Below the pieces are notes generated by a model. That model was not told the DNA's origin and searched no databases. It saw only the letters and a list, made by a program, of their open reading frames with translations. Shown piece after piece: positions 29,195 to 29,234 of a stretch of 29,234 bases of DNA. Within the stretch, counting starts at the first letter, position 1; the number at the start of each line of letters is the position of its first letter. The DNA is from S141-55 sp964422065 (GTDB lineage Bacteria > Hydrothermota > Hydrothermia > WGAB01), in NCBI GenBank assembly GCA_964422065.1, contig CAYQZW010000010.1, forward strand, positions 1 to 29,234, given 5' to 3'. The position numbers and the translations under genes were made by a program.

Positions 29195-29234
29195 ATGAAT
29201 AGAAAAAAGTTAAGTAAAGGTATAGATTGGGTCT
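29195..29234 (+). CDS. Start of an unknown gene, cut by window end
   Basis: GAGGAGG (29182-29188) lies 6 nt before ATG 29195. The visible residues are MNRKKLSKGIDWV, from markedly A/T-rich codons unlike the rest of the window. Too short to identify. Follows the Ada-type gene within 12 nt, so probably the same transcript. Confidence 0.5.
   Translation, partial: MNRKKLSKGIDWV

Overview
The window looks like one end of a bacterial metagenome contig. It is GC-rich, densely coded, and has many ATGA/TGATG stop-start overlaps. Its first 11 bases match the end of the Illumina adapter and are probably not genomic. Large secreted proteases with an FlgD/sorting-type C-terminal domain, outer-membrane barrel-like proteins and unusual lipoproteins, next to a zapA/rny/ymdB/cdaA housekeeping set, suggest a diderm lineage near the FCB group or a WOR-3/Hydrothermae-like candidate phylum. 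That placement is inference only.

Layout. 1-5063 (minus): an exoprotease cluster, a LVIVD propeller lipoprotein, a C25 (gingipain-like) peptidase and an M14 zinc carboxypeptidase cut by the contig end. 5383-8039 (plus): a barrel-like envelope protein overlapping a large lipoprotein. 8311-9120 (plus): a FabL/FabI-type enoyl reductase. 9139-10679 (minus): a PutP-type Na+ symporter preceded by an overlapping 36-residue membrane peptide. 10789-14599 (minus): a c-di-AMP operon (LolA/DUF4412-like secreted protein, cdaA, YbbR/CdaR protein, m5C RNA methyltransferase) behind a perfect TTGACA-N17-TATAAT promoter. 14885-16922 (plus): a second barrel plus lipoprotein pair. 16859-26281 (minus): one long apparent operon, rplT-pheS-pheT-coiled coil-zapA-[6S-like RNA]-rarA-rny-ymdB-fumarase alpha-fumarase beta. 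26282-26635: repeats and a promoter. 26636-29234: a small membrane protein, a ParA/ribbon-helix-helix pair, an FMN reductase, a tiny Ada-type metal-binding protein and the first codons of another gene.

Main points. (1) Several monocistronic or first genes (3983-, 5063-, 8311+, 14885+, 28038-, 28731-) have a -10 hexamer only 6-8 nt before the ATG and no Shine-Dalgarno, as leaderless mRNAs would; other genes here have strong Shine-Dalgarno sequences. (2) The 133-nt rod-like RNA between zapA and rarA fits 6S RNA by position and fold. (3) Two similar 'barrel plus overlapping lipoprotein' modules have no function I can name. (4) A dispersed CCCCCTTT-AAAGGGGGA repeat lies in two intergenic gaps. 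No rRNA, tRNA, transposase or CRISPR array was seen.
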